A DNA stretch of 64,000 bases from Catonia carolina (GCA_035578175.1 JAQMRL010000001.1:438922124-438986123), one strand, 5' to 3'. Numbered from the stretch's first letter, positions 1 to 11,929 are shown. A program made the numbers and translations. The notes: generated from the sequence alone by a model not told the origin.

Positions 1-173
1 GTGTTGTGACAGATTTTTGTGTTTGAGTTTTGTTTTTGTGTGTGAGATTTGTTTTTGTGTTGAGACAGTGTTGTGAAGGATTTCGTGTATAAAGTTGGGA
101 TATTTTTTTGGTTTATTGTTAAATTTGTGTATTGTAAGTTTCAACCCTAACGTGTATAAAATTTAATTTAAAA

Positions 174-1389
174 ATCTGGTGTGAAACACTCACACATCTT
201 TCTCTTGCCAATGCAAATAATTTAAACAATATAACCTGACATTAGTAATAAAACATTAGAAATAAACAAAAAACTAACCCTCAAAAAACATAACCTTATT
301 TTAATTATGAGTGAAAGACGCAAAATGAAAATCGACCTGTTTGTCTTAAAAATACGGAAAATCACTCTTTCACGCTAAACTGGGCTCTGTAGAGAAAAAT
401 GCTTCAAATAAAAGTTGTAGATCTTTTAATTTCTTATAAATTTGATTATATACACTTTTGTCGTAAAATGCATACTAAGGCCGAAATCTTTAAAAAATCG
501 ATTTTTCACATGTTTTCATGAGAAAAAATACAGAAAATTGTAATGAAAATTGAAAATTGCGCTAATTACCGCAAAACTAAGGCGTTATAAAAAAAAAATT
601 TTGAAATGAAAGTTGTAGGATTTTAAATTCTCTGTAACTTTTATTACATACGTTTTTGCGCTAAAATGCATAGACTATTAAAGTCGCAATCTTAAAAAAC
701 AATTTTTTTACGAGAAAACAACCTCCCCAAGAATTTCAGCAGACATGGGCGCCTACCCTATCTTGTAGAGCACAAAAAATTTAGTAAACCAGGCGATTTT
801 AAAAAAATGGTACGACCAGTTTTTGAGAAAATCGCAAAAAAGTAAAAAATTACATGAATATATTACTACTTCCGGTTGACCGATTTTGATGAAAATGTTC
901 GTGTCGGATCCGGTAGTTGTATGTAACTTAAGTTTCAAGTTGGCCTTTGGGTCAGCCCAACCAGTCAGCTGGTAGTAAGTCGCTATTATTTGTTAAGTAA
1001 CACCGGTTGAGCAAGTGACTTTGTATGGTGACCAGCTGACAGCCATTCATGAACAAACTCTACTGGGGGTCCCTGTTCAAACTCATGCCTAATCCACGAC
1101 AAATAATACAGAAAAGCAGCGATCAAATTGGGTAGTTTTTAATAAAGTACAGTTCCCGATAACAAATAAAAGCTAAAAAAAAAAAGAAAAAGTTTGAAGT
1201 TCGTACGATGTTCCGTTCTTGAGATATTCTGTTCACACACACACACACAGACTAATCGCTAAAAACATGTTTTTTGGGTTCAGGAGGTCTGAAAACGCGT
1301 AGATCCGGTGCAAAACTCGATTTCGAAAAACCGACATGAAAACAATACTTACCTTCCTATATATTCATATAGTCAAGAGAAAGTAAAAA
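174..1389. mobile_element. Helentron-like repeat, copy 1 (with SINE inside)
   Basis: It begins ATCTGGTGTGAAACACTCAC and ends GAGAAAGTAAAA, with subterminal inverted motifs CTTTCTCTTGCC near the start and (G/T)CAAGAGAAAG at the end. An internal CA microsatellite precedes the last 150 bp. The same order is found at 49441, 55407 and 59257, and in partial form at 2256 and 60540. No protein is encoded. Paired subterminal repeats plus a microsatellite fit non-autonomous Helentron-type elements, but that class is inference. This copy carries a SINE at 942-1189. Confidence 0.6.
942..1189 (+). mobile_element. 245-bp hairpin-headed SINE, copy 1
   Basis: The insertion is flanked by AAGTTTCAAGTT (930-941) and AAGTTTGAAGTT (1190-1201), an 11/12 target-site duplication, and ends in an A-rich tail. 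The other Helentron-like copies show the uninterrupted site. The body can fold: GTCAGCTGGT pairs with ACCAGCTGAC, with a further inner stem. No tRNA A/B boxes are evident. A second copy with its own target duplication is at 11685. Confidence 0.85.
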
Positions 1390-1738
1390 ATAAAAACACT
1401 GAAACACGGCTTACAACTGATGCATGTGATCAGATTTATTTATAAATAAAGAAATTGAGATAAAAATATTTTTTCCTTTTATTCTGGGTCTATCACATCA
1501 AGAGACAACAAGGTTACCTAAAAACCGCTATCGGCAAAAAAAAAACTACCGGTCCTACAAGTTTGAACTTCCGTATGAAACCTTAAAACATTATGATAAA
1601 TGTTCTTACAAAGTTTGAACTCAATCGGACGAACCGTTTTGCAGATAAAAGCTGACATAGTTAAACTGCCCGGCCAGTAACTGTGTGAGAGAGATAGAAA
1701 GATAGTTATTCTCTTTTTGAAAAAAATCATGCGCAGTG
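1390..1738. repeat. Unclassified interspersed repeat joined to the Helentron-like copy
   Basis: About 300 bp (AACACTGAAACACGGCTTAC onward, to the GGACGAACCGTTTTGCAG region) that recurs at 2893-3185 in the same order after the second Helentron-like copy. Bases 470-1660 and 2260-3185 are therefore a direct repeat of a composite unit. The last 75 bp (GCCCGGCCAGTAACTGTG to CGCAGTG) recur at 2104-2190 beyond the TA MITE. No coding potential. Confidence 0.6.
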
Positions 1739-1740
1739 TA

Positions 1741-2095
1741 CAGTCCAGCCTGTGTTAGTTTGCTCCGAATATAAACAAATAATGACGTCACTGAGCATGC
1801 CCATTATATCAAAATGTGTACACGCTGATAAAAAAGTAACAATAAAATACTTTCAAAAGTATTTAAATACAAAATACTTTTAAAAGTATTTTTATAAATG
1901 AAATTGTTAGGCCTACATCATATCATGACTGATGTTTTTAGTACCCTACTTTAAGTACTTATAATTTAAAAAATAGTTAACTTAATAGGAATACGACATC
2001 CATAAAGTCACGGACTCTAGCGTGCACCCTGTAGTAGCTGGTTTTGGTTTGTTGACAGTAGGAGGAGGAGGAGCAAACTAAGAACGGCTCAACTG
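1741..2095. mobile_element. TA-target MITE, copy 1
   Basis: It is flanked by TA at 1739-1740 and 2096-2097. The ends are inverted: CAGTCCAGCCTGTGTTAG at the left against CTAAGAACGGCTCAACTG at the right, each next to a GCTCC/GGAGC core. An inverted-orientation relative lies at 44043-44381 in an InR intron. No open reading frame. TA target and TIR suggest a Tc1/mariner-type non-autonomous element. Confidence 0.75.
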
Positions 2096-2255
2096 TAGTT
2101 ATACTGCCCGGCCAGTAACTGTGCACGTAGCGTGTGAGAGAGATAGAACGATAGTTATTCCCTTTTTGAAAAAAATCACGTCGCAGTGTACACAGTTTGT
2201 ATTTATATACCACATTATATACAAATTGTGGGCAGTCTAAATATAGCCCAATTAA

Positions 2256-2892
2256 TCATCATGCATACTAAGGCCGAAATCTTTAAAAAAACTCGATTTT
2301 TCACACGTTTTCGTGAGAATAAAACAGAAAATCGCTAATTACCGCTAAACTAAGTGTTACGCTAAAAAATGTTTGAAATAAAAGTTGTAGCCTTTTAAAT
2401 TCTCTACATTTTTTATTATGTCAATTTTTGCGCTAAAATGTACTGTATATTACAACCGTAATCTTAATAAAAACATTTTTTATGTGAAAACAGCCTCACC
2501 AAGAATTTCAGCAAACATGGTACCTACCCTATCTTGTAGAGCATAAAAAATTTAGTAAATAAGACGATTTTTAAAAAAATCGTAGGACCAGTTTTTGAGA
2601 AAATCGCAAAAAATTGAAAAATTACACGAATAAACTGCTACTTCCGGTTGACCGATTTTGATGAAAATGTTCGTGTCGGGTCCGGTAGTTGTATGTAATT
2701 TAAGTTTCAAGTTCGTACGATGTTCCGTTTTTGAGATACTCTGTTCACACACACTCACACACAGACCAATCGCTAAAAACATGGTTGTATTTTGGGTTCT
2801 GGGGGCGTGTAGATCCGGTGAAAACTCGATTTCAAAAGATTGAAAATTGACATGAAAACAACAATACTTTCCTTCCTATATATTCATGTAGA
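2256..2892. mobile_element. Helentron-like repeat, copy 2, 5' truncated
   Basis: This matches the 3' two thirds of copy 1, from GCATACTAAGGCCGAAATC to CAAGAGAAAGTAAAA. It lacks the SINE found in copy 1 and so preserves the empty site TTTAAGTTTCAAGTTCGTAC around 2699-2718. It is followed by the same unclassified repeat as copy 1 (2893-3185). Confidence 0.65.
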
Positions 2893-3185
2893 CAAGAGAA
2901 AGTAAAAAAAAAACATATCTGAAACACGGCTTACAACTGATGCATGTGATCAGATTTATTTATAAATAAAGAAATTGAGATAAAAATATATTTTCCCCAT
3001 TATTCTGGGTCTTATCACATCAAGAGATAACAAGGTTACCTAAAAACCGCTATTGGTAAAAAAAAACGATCGGTCCCACAAGTTTAAACTTCTGTATGAA
3101 ACCTTAAAACATGATGATAAATGTTTCTACTAAGTTTGAACTCAATCGGACGAACCGTTTTGCAGATAAAAGCTGACATAGTTAC

Positions 3186-3771
3186 CTCTTTCAAATTATA
3201 TCCCAAAAAAAATTCTTGTTAGAAATTCATCCAAAATAAACGGTCTCAAAAGATGTTTAAAAAATCTATGATAACCAAAAAACGTAGAATTGAATAGGAA
3301 AAATTTTAGTTACAAAAGTGTAAATATCAATTGGTACTTCTTTCAAATTATATCCCAAAAAAAACTCTTGTTAGAAATTCATCAAAAAAAACCGTCTGAA
3401 AAAGTGTGTAAAAAATCTATGATAACCAAAAAACGTAGAATTGAACAGGTAAAATTTTAGTGTAAATATTGTTACAATTGGACCGATGGTTACCGAGATT
3501 GTTCTCAAACTCGACCGCACATAATTAAAAATCCGATAGTAAATAATTGTGTATGGGCGTGCGCTAACTGAAGACTGAAGAAAGTTCCTCCTCTTACTGC
3601 CGCTTTGTGATGCAGAAACAGATGGATCGATGGATTGTAAAGGTATAGTATTGATGGCCAGTAGTGGGGTGGCGCAAGCAGAGCAAGCTGCGACCATCGA
3701 TGTGTATATAACACTTATAATACACATCTATGGCCACGACTGCAGTAAAATAGTAAATCACTAAAGAAACT
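3186..3771. other. No gene seen; short direct repeat
   Basis: A 150-bp segment (CTCTTTCAAATTATATCCC... to ATTGAATAGG) is repeated directly at about 3186-3290 and 3336-3445, each copy with AACCAAAAAACGTAGAATTG. The open frames here are short and match no family I know. The rest is unremarkable up to the SINE dimer. Confidence 0.4.
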
Positions 3772-4003
3772 TTTTTTTTTGTTTAACGTCCGACTGTTCT
3801 GCAATTACTACTAATGCAGACGGTGAATGATGAAATGATTTTTTGTAACGTATGAAAATATACCGGGCCTGAATGGGTCTTGGGTTCGAATCCCATTCAG
3901 GCCCGGCATATTTTCATACGTTACAAAAAAATCATTTCATCATTCACCGTCTGCATTAGCAGTAATTTGCAGAACAGTCGGACGTTAAACAAAACAAAAA
4001 AAA
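3772..4003. mobile_element. Palindromic tRNA-SINE dimer
   Basis: Two copies of the same SINE tail face each other. The left arm is the reverse complement of the right arm from CCCATTCAGGCCCGG to the poly(A), leaving a small loop with the B-box-like GGGTTCGAATCCC. The whole structure is flanked by one 12-bp target-site duplication, ACTAAAGAAACT (760-771 of the 3 kb line, i.e. 3760-3771, and 4004-4015), so it was inserted as a unit. Confidence 0.85.
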
Positions 4004-4015
4004 ACTAAAGAAACT

Positions 4016-5880
4016 AGGGATTTATCGATACTCGATACTGTCGATATAATTCTCTAGTTTTCAGACTGTGTCAAAAACGCCGCAGTTCTTTAAGATAAAA
4101 GATTTTAAATAATAATACAGTTGAATAATTTTTTTGGCTTCGAGTAAAAAAACGAGTCCAAATGAATTATGTATCGTTTAAAAATAAACAATACATTTTT
4201 CCAACCAATACGCACGGATTGTGTGTGTAGTTTTGTTAGATTTGAAAGAATATCAGAATATGCATAACAGATTATCAACAAACCAAAGTTGTTGTAGTTT
4301 AATGAAAATAATTTTAAAAATATAAACTTTTCAAGACTGCAGTACTTTTAAAATATTGACATGTTTAATAAAAATTGACGTATTTAGCAAAGCCCACGCT
4401 ATCTACCGGGAAAAAATCGAAATTAAATTTGTAGAGTCAATTGACATGAACAGAAATAACAAGGGAAAAGTAGGTAATTTTATTAATAAAAATTGGTAAA
4501 CCTGGCCTAAAAAAAGGTATATAAGTAAATCAAAAAAGGGGCTTGTGGGGGTGGGGCCCTTCATTCCACCTTCAACCTTCGACCAGTACACATCTATCTC
4601 TGCATTAGATCCGATACAATATTTATTTGTTCGTGAGGTGATATTTGCCGACAATCTTAACTGTCGTTAGAATTTTAAAATCGTATAAAGATTGTCATTT
4701 TGTTACAATTCTAAATATATTTGGACGGTTTTTAAAGATTGTTTGTTCTTCTACCATCCGCTAGATGGCATAAGAATGCACTTTTTACACACTGTAGTTC
4801 CAATGAAATTCAATAGATAGCGTGCGAATGCACTTTTTACACACTGTTAGTTCCAACGAAATCCAATAGATAGCGTGATGTACTTTTTCAAATCAATTTT
4901 AATATTTTTATAATTTTCTTTTTTTTTAATCACAAAATGTACTTACTTCATGATATTCAATAGATATCGTGATGTACTTTTTCAAAGCAAGTTTAATATT
5001 TATAATTTTCTTTTTTATTTAATCACAAATATACTCACCCCATTACATTTCTTGACATATCTTGTAACTTCTCCATTTTGGTCAAAACCAAAAATATGAA
5101 GAGAAATATAAAATTATTAGCAAGTGTAAACAGGAATATAATAAAAACATCAAAATTATTTTGTTTACAATTTTTTATTTTCAAATAAAAAGAAAACTCA
5201 AAAATAATAAATTTTTGAACGAGTGGCTAATACCAGGTACTTCATATATTAAAATAATAATAATAATAGTAATTACACAATGTAAGTAACATTATTCTCT
5301 ATATTTACAAGTACAACAATATTTTTATTATTTTATTACTCAATAAATTTATAAACTATTAAAAAATTTTTCAACTGCTTTCATAAATAAATATAAAATT
5401 TGAGTTAAATTTTAAAGGTTTAATAGTTACTTAAAAAAATTAAATAAATAACAGTGCAATTATTTAGAGCTATCAATTAATTAATGAATCACAAAACAGA
5501 AAAAGACCTGGGTTCAAATCGAAAAAAGTGAAAAAAAATTGTTTTAAAATATTTTTTTTAGATTAACACTTAAACAAAATGAGGAAACATTTTTCAAAGT
5601 AACTATTAAAACAGAAAATGCTAAAAATTCCAACGAAAATTCCACCAAATATAGATTTTTTATGAAAACAGTTCTAACAGTGTAAATACTAAAAGTATTA
5701 TTATTGTTATTATAATATTTTTTATAATTAAAACACAAAAATGTACAACAAAATTACAATAATCGATCAGGGTGTCAGATGATAAAAAAAGGTAAGTGGA
5801 AATGAGCAAAGAAAACTTATTTTATTTCTGATGTAAATGTTTTTACATTAAATGATTGGTATTTAAAATAATGAAGTGAC
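4016..5880. other. AT-rich interval with short tandem repeats; no gene seen
   Basis: Bases 4016-4060 (GGGATTTATCGATACTCGAT) resemble the terminus of the hAT-like element at 35222. At 4755-5040 there are two tandem duplications: about 65 bp containing CACTTTTTACACACTG (two copies) and about 110 bp containing AGCGTGATGTACTTTTTC (two copies). The rest is AT-rich with (AAT)n runs and no convincing coding sequence. Confidence 0.5.
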
Positions 5881-6060
5881 CGCCTCTGTAGTATAGTGTT
5901 AGTACACTAGGCTACAACGTGGAGGTTTTGTGTTTGATTCCCGGCTAGGGTCTGGAAATTTTCACGAGTCAAACTCACTGTTCCAATTACGTTAACCTAC
6001 CACAGTTACCAATAACAAAACTGTTGATGTGACTCTAAATAAACTAAAAACAAATAAAGA
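5881..6060 (+). mobile_element. tRNA-derived SINE
   Basis: A tRNA-like head with an A-box-like TAGTATAGTGTTAGTAC and a B-box-like GTTTGATTCCCGG is followed by a non-tRNA body and a tail GTTGATGTGACTCTAAATAAA. The same GGTCTGGAAATTTTCAC body occurs in the SINE at 34038. The target duplication is unclear. It is not a real tRNA gene: there is no acceptor stem pairing and the head runs directly into the SINE body. Confidence 0.7.
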
Positions 6061-6191
6061 GAAGAAAATGAAACGGTTGTGTACATAAATTGCACATAAC
6101 ATAAAATTTATGTTATCAAGATGACAATAAAACATCTATTAATAGTTTTTATTAATGTAATGTTTTTTTTATTTATATAAAAAAATTTTTT

Positions 6192-6960
6192 CATGGAGGA
6201 ACTTGGAATCACTCAACAAGACCTGCTAACAAAATCAGCTAAGTACAACCAACTAGTCAACGCTAATATGGTAACATTCGAACCAAAAACCAGAAGAGTG
6301 TACAACAGGGTCAAACGAAAAGGAAACCACGCTTAGGAAAGCGCGCTTTTCAAAGAAACCCAACACTGGAACAGATCTAAACTTGAACTAGAGTGATCCT
6401 ATGAGGTCTCAAAAGTAAAAAAAAAAAAAATTTTAATATTTGCCCTTGTTTACTGCTTTCTTTTCCTCCAACTTATTTTGTACACTTTCGTGGTGCGGAC
6501 CGCTTCTTCAGGTAATGACATAAAATTTCTAGAATAAATTATTGTGAAGATTGCATCTTCTTTTATAAAAAAAAGGTTTAATTCAAAGTGAATTTATTCT
6601 ATTACAAACTGAAGAATCATTCTAGAAACATATTACCTGAAGAAACAGTGGACACCACGAAAGCGCTCGTAACAAGTTGAAGAAAAAAAAGGCAAATATT
6701 AGAAAAAAATTTATATAATAAAAAAGCATTAAAGAAGACAACGCCAAACTGGATAAAGAGAGTAAATCAAGATATGGAAGAACTGAATATCACAGTAGTA
6801 GATCTGAAAACCAAGTCAGGGAACTACTAAAAAATCAAACAACAGCTAAATTTGAAGAGCAAATGCGAAACAGAAAAAACAATGGTGATTTCGGATGAAG
6901 AGAGGATTAGAAGATCTGTAGCCTAAAAGAACTACTGGCGAAAGAAAAAAAAAAAACACA
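6192..6960 (+). pseudogene. Non-LTR retrotransposon 3' tail fragments
   Basis: 6192-6334 reads MEELGITQQDLLTKSAKYNQ and on to a stop. 6735-6955 reads KTTPNWIKRVNQDMEELNIT and then a stop-interrupted stretch ending in KNYWRKK. Both resemble the conserved C-terminal tail after the reverse transcriptase of insect LINEs (W-I-K/R-x-x-DM-x-x-L-x-I plus ERRxxHSERMKxYW), also seen here at 15178, 19515, 29340 and 62082. In-frame stops show these are dead. Confidence 0.6.
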
Positions 6961-7430
6961 AGATGATCTACAAAAGTGCTTCAAAAAATTCAAGAACTGA
7001 AAGAGTTAGCTAGATTTGGACTTAAAGTGGTCCCCTGCAACCGTACATGTAAAAAAAAAATGGATTTTGCTGCTATGATGCTAGAATATTGGGAGGCTAT
7101 ACTTTGTATCCCACCAATGTTAATTTTGCTATTTTTAGCTACATTTTTCATAGGATTGGTGAAAGCTACGAAAATGAAACTTTACACACTTTACACCTAG
7201 TTGTAGGGTGGTTTTAGCTACTGACATTTTTTCAATACAATCTGTTTGACCATAAAGTTTTTAAAATAATAACATAAAATTTTTACAATTTTTTCCACGT
7301 TTTTTGCATACAATTTAACAAAATAATTGTGACATGGCGGATAAAACTGAACAAGCGACTTACAGTTTTAGTGAATTTATTAAACCATAAAAATGAAAAA
7401 TTATTTTAATGATTTCAACTGACTATACTA
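6961..7430. other. No supported gene
   Basis: There is a 74-codon open frame at 6976-7200 (+) containing a hydrophobic run (ILCIPPMLILLFLATFFIGL). It has no family match that I recognise, lies next to LINE debris, and has base composition like its flanks, so I do not call it a gene. Confidence 0.3.
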
Positions 7431-8603
7431 TTTTTCAAAGTTAATGAGCTCTGAACGTACGCATTGCCTCCTTCCTCACTTCATAACTTAGCCAATGACT
7501 TGCTAGCAACGTTGCCAATACTTGCTCTCGAAGCTCTGATATACAGGATGATTCAAAACTATACGGCAATCTCTTTTGTTATCTCATTCTATAGCTAAAA
7601 ATAAGAAAAAAAGTTCATATAAACATATGCCTAAAAACGCTTAGTTAGCGAGTTACAGCTAACGAAAAATTTCACCTAGAACTCTGTACCCTCGATGAAA
7701 TAAGGCCTTATAAAAATGTTAAAGGTAGTTACAAAGATACAAATACGATTGTTTCTTATGTTTTTTAATCTGAAAAATTAAATTAAATTGGTTCCAGAGC
7801 TGTAAATGCAATACTTTCAGAGATATCTTACATAAAACACAAGAATTGGTCCAAAGAAATAACACATTTTTGTGTTTAACATAAGATTACTTCCATAAAT
7901 GGTAAATAAAGGTGAATCTTTTCAGAATTAAATTTTCTATAAATTTATTTAAGAAAAAATACACCTTTATTTACCATTTATGGAAGTAATCTTACGTTAA
8001 ACACAAAAATGTGTTATTTCTTTGCACCAATTCTTGTGTTTTATGTAAGATACCTCTGAAAGTATTGCATTTACATACAGCTCTGGAACCAATTTTTCAG
8101 ATTAAAAAACATAAGAAACAATTGTATTTGTATCTCACTACCTTTAACATTTTTATACGGCCTTACTTCATCAAGGGTACAGAGTTCTAGGTGAAATTTT
8201 TCGCCAGCCGTAACTCGCTAACTAAGCGTTTTCAGGCATATGTTTATATGAAATTTTTTTCTTATTTTTAGCTATAGAATGAGATTCCAAGAGATTGCCG
8301 TATAGTTTTGAATCACCCTATATATTTCATCAGCCATTTTTTTTGATCTTTCAAAATTACAATTATAACCTACGAAGATACAATTAACTGATTATAATTA
8401 TTAAGTATTGCATGTTAACACGCTCTATATTAATCGATGTGTTCACTCCTTGAGATGCAAGACACGAGTGAACTACTGCAGCTCTTATACGCATGCATGC
8501 GTAACATTTGTCGTGCTGATACATTCGTACAATCTGACAACGCTGTCAAACATTTCGATTGGTCTAAACGCGTAAAACAGCCGAGCTCATCAACCATGAA
8601 AAA
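7431..8603. mobile_element. 380-bp TA-target MITE interrupted by a foldback element
   Basis: The outer element has inverted ends TTTTTCAAAGTTAATGAGCT and GAGCTCATCAACCATGAAAA, flanked by TA at 7429-7430 and 8604-8605. Its second copy (56996-57367) is uninterrupted. The interior matches that copy on both sides of the foldback inserted at 7544-8319. Confidence 0.75.
7544..8319. mobile_element. Foldback element F1, full length
   Basis: A 776-bp inverted repeat: the left arm from CAGGATGATTCAAAACTATA and the right arm ending in its near reverse complement (TATAGTTTTGAATCACCCT), with arms of roughly 350 bp and a short centre. TA-rich target sequence flanks both ends. The corresponding empty site is intact at about 57093 in the other MITE copy. 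A single F1 arm lies at 41458. No coding sequence. Confidence 0.85.
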
Positions 8604-10080
8604 TATTATATTGATGATTTTGTTATAAAAAAAAGTAAATGAAAATTCTACAACCTGATTTTTTTAAAAAAAATCTTTAAATTCTATAGAGCTCTAATCC
8701 AATAATTAATTTTAAAAAACATTGATAGGGAAATAATCACAGAACAGAGAAACCAACTAAATCATACACGATCAAATTGAGTAACCGTTTCAAAGTGATA
8801 AAACAATTACGGATAAAATAACAATAATAATAATTTTAATAAATTCAATTAATTTTAATGTAAAGCTAAGGAAAGCTTTACTTTTTTTTTTAATTTATTA
8901 ATTATTTAAAAATTATTAACCATAATTTTTACATAATCTACTTTTTTTTTGTTTTCTTTTTAATTCATAACTCATTTAAATATGATATAATATTTTTATG
9001 AAAATGTTTTTATATAATAGTAAATAATAATAATAATAGTAAACAATATATACGTACGTATAAAATAATTATTATATAATCAAGTCCATATAATATTGAT
9101 TATGTAATAATTTAAATTCCTTAATCTACTTAAAATTAAATTTATTTACATGTTAATTTTATTAATTAATATATTACATTATGTATATTAAATATAATCG
9201 ATCATAAATAATAATAATAATAATAATTACAAATAATAGTAATAATAAAATATGAACTGGGTAGGAACTGTATTAAAACTGTACATACAATGGGTGGTTC
9301 ATTGACCGATTTTCATTTGTTAATGTTATAATAGATAACTTTGTGACACAGTATTCTGTATGGTTATATTATATATAATATACATTTATTATAAAAAAAA
9401 TAATAATTACAAAATAAAATATAATAATAGTATATAATAAAACTTGAAACTGAATTTTTCCGCATTGCTATATTTTTACAACTAAATAAAAAATATAGAA
9501 CACTAAATAAAAACACGTAAATCATACATAATAATATATATTTTCTTGTATTTATTGTAGTTTAATGGCTTACTTAAAACAAAATGGTGGTGGTTCGATG
9601 GCGGGAAATTGAAAATTATGAAATTTAAATGATAATGTCTTACTAGTTTATAAATAAATATTTAAAATGCGTCCTGTAAATTTCAATTAATTAAAATTTA
9701 AAAATACTATAAAACTTTTCACCAAATTTTTATTGCCGTTTCAATTTTAATTTATTATTTGATTGTTCTACTTTCCCACACTTACATTTTTTAGTGAATC
9801 TTTTTTAAAGGTGAAAAACCAAGATGGTTTCATCAAATTACAAATAGGGTTTGTCCCAAAAGTTTCGGTCATGAATTTCCTCAGCTGGTTATTTACACCT
9901 GTGTGGCGCAGAGCTCCTGACAGAAAAAGTAATGAAGGGTATAAGGTAGAGAATGCCATTGTCCATAATTACCTCCGGGTAATGGTTCAATGAAGATCGT
10001 ACTTAGTACAAAGTGTGTCACCATACCCTTGTCAACAAAAAAAAATTTGGAGCCAAATTACGCAATTAAAGTTTCCGTTA
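8604..10080. other. AT-rich desert; no gene seen
   Basis: Long runs of (AAT)n, (TA)n and homopolymers, especially at 8820-9560. A 76-codon open frame at 9763-9993 is not recognisable and sits just before a decayed mariner transposase, so it is probably part of transposon flank. Confidence 0.4.
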
Positions 10081-10097
10081 AACTGAGTTAATAAAAT

Positions 10098-10440
10098 GGT
10101 GTGGATGTGCTCAAAGTATTTACGAAAGCCTTTGGGGAGGATGCAAAGTCACTGAACCAAACTTTCGAGTGGGACGAGAGGTTTCGTGAGTGCTTAAACC
10201 TCCCGTCAAAAACAAAAACTAACGAAACTGTACATGAAGTGTGACAACTTTAGGCCAGCAATTGACAAATGAATGGTTGGTTGTTAGCTAAAGAAAGTGG
10301 CGTACCCAGATCGGTTGTTCACCGCATTTTAACTGAGGATTTTGAGAGGAAGAAAGTCTGCCGAAAGTTCTTACAGAAGACATGAAGGAACGTGACGCCT
10401 GTTGAAGTGCCAGGAATTGGTCGAACGATAAGAAACTGAG
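10098..10440 (+). pseudogene. Decayed mariner-type transposase fragment
   Basis: The reading frame gives DVLKVFTKAFGEDAKSLNQT followed by FEWDERFREC, then after stops ESGVPRSVVHRILTEDFERK and, in a shifted frame, VLTEDMKERD. This is the order of the N-terminal helix-turn-helix region of mariner transposases (FGxxxxSxxxxFEWxxRF ... RSVxRILTEDLxMRKVCAKFVPxxLTxxQ). At least two stops and one frameshift are present, so it is inactive. Only the N-terminal third is visible. Confidence 0.75.
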
Positions 10441-10552
10441 CCTGAAATTTACGTAAATTTATAATCCTTAGCACCAAAATAAATTTACATAATTATTACA
10501 TATTAATGTAACTTAATATAACAAACTAAACAAATTTCCTAAAAACAATATA

Positions 10553-11563
10553 CAGGGTGATTCATGAAGTTCTCCCCCCACTTCTACAGCACATTGTACT
10601 AGTAAAAATAATGAAAAAATGTTATATAAACATAGGTCTGAAAACGCTTCGTTAGCGAGTTACAGCTAGCGAAAGTTTCGCCTGGATTTCAGTTCACCAG
10701 GTGAAATGAGGTCTTCCTGGAATTGTGGTAAGGTAGATTAAGGGGCAAATTCAATCATTTCTTATGGTTTTTGATCTGATAAATTGAATAAAACAGGTCC
10801 CAGATCTGTAAGTTAAATAGTTTTTAAGAAAACCAGTGTCAAATGCAAAAAATGGAGTGAAAAACTTATTTTTTCATCTTTGGGCAAGGATAACTGTGTT
10901 ATTTCACCAAGAAACAGTTAAAATTTTTCAATAAAACATGTAGAAAATTTTATTCTGAACAAACCGGTGTAAATTAAGTACACAGAAAGCGAATAGATGT
11001 TTGATTAAATGAGTTTTTATTCATAAGAGTACAAAGTAAAATTAACCGGAAAAACTAAAATGAAAAAATGTGTTTTTTTCACTCCATTTTTTTGCATTTG
11101 ACACTGGTTTTCTCAAAAACTATTCGCTTTCTGTGTACTTTATTTACACCGGTTTGTTCAGAATAAAATTTTCTACATTTTTTATTGAAAATTTTTAACT
11201 GTTTCTTGGTGAAATAACAAAGTTATTCTTGCCCAAAGATGAAAAAATGTGATTTTCACTCCATTTTTTGCATTTGACACTGGTTTTCTCAAAAACTATT
11301 TAACTTACAGTTCTGGGACCTGTTTTATTCAATTTATCAGATCAAAAACCATAAGAAATGATTGAATTCGCCCCTTAATCTACCTTACCACAATTCCAGG
11401 AAGACCTCATTTCACCTGGTGAACTGAAATCCAGGCGAAACTTTCGCTAGCTGTAACTCGCTAACGAAGCGTTTTCGGACCTATGTTTATATAACATTTT
11501 TTCATTATTTTTACTAGTACAATGTGCTGTAGAAGTGGGGGGAGAACTTCATGAATCACCCTG
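10553..11563. mobile_element. Foldback element F2, full length
   Basis: A 1011-bp inverted repeat, starting CAGGGTGATTCATGAAG and ending CTTCATGAATCACCCTG, flanked by TATA on both sides. Arms of about 450 bp enclose a loop of about 110 bp that itself repeats part of the arm (ACTCCATTTTTTTGCATTTG). It shares the CAGGRTGATTCA terminus and the TTAGCGAGTTACAGCTARCG motif with F1, so F1 and F2 are related. A fragment is at 47093. Confidence 0.85.
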
Positions 11564-11684
11564 TATAGTCACACATGCTAATTACAGATTTAACATTATT
11601 TTCAGACAATTCAATAATTGAATCAAGTTATTTCAGAAAGCCCATTAATCAAAATTTTACATTTTTTCTATGTAACATTTTAGA

Positions 11685-11929
11685 GGGGCTTTCGGGCCAG
11701 CCCAGTCAGTCAGCTGATAGAAAGTCGCTATTATTTGTTCAGTAACACTGGTTGGGCAAGCGACTTTGTATCATAACCAGCTGACAGCCATCTATGAACA
11801 AACTCTACTGGGGGTCACTGTTCAAACTCATGTCAAATCCACTTCAAAAAAAAAATACAGCGATAAGCAGCGATAAAATTGGGTAGTTGTCAATAACGTA
11901 GTTCCCGATAACAAATAAAAAAAAAGAAG
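11685..11929 (+). mobile_element. 245-bp hairpin-headed SINE, copy 2
   Basis: It is flanked by a perfect 11-bp duplication AACATTTTAGA (11674-11684 and 11930-11940), with an A-rich 3' end. About 85 percent similar by eye to the copy at 942. The hairpin arms GTCAGCTG...CAGCTGAC and AAGTCGCT...AGCGACTT are kept. No tRNA boxes. Confidence 0.87.

Noticed and set aside
6976..7200. Small membrane protein gene
   Set aside because: One hydrophobic run in AT-rich sequence is easily produced by chance; no start context, introns or family support.
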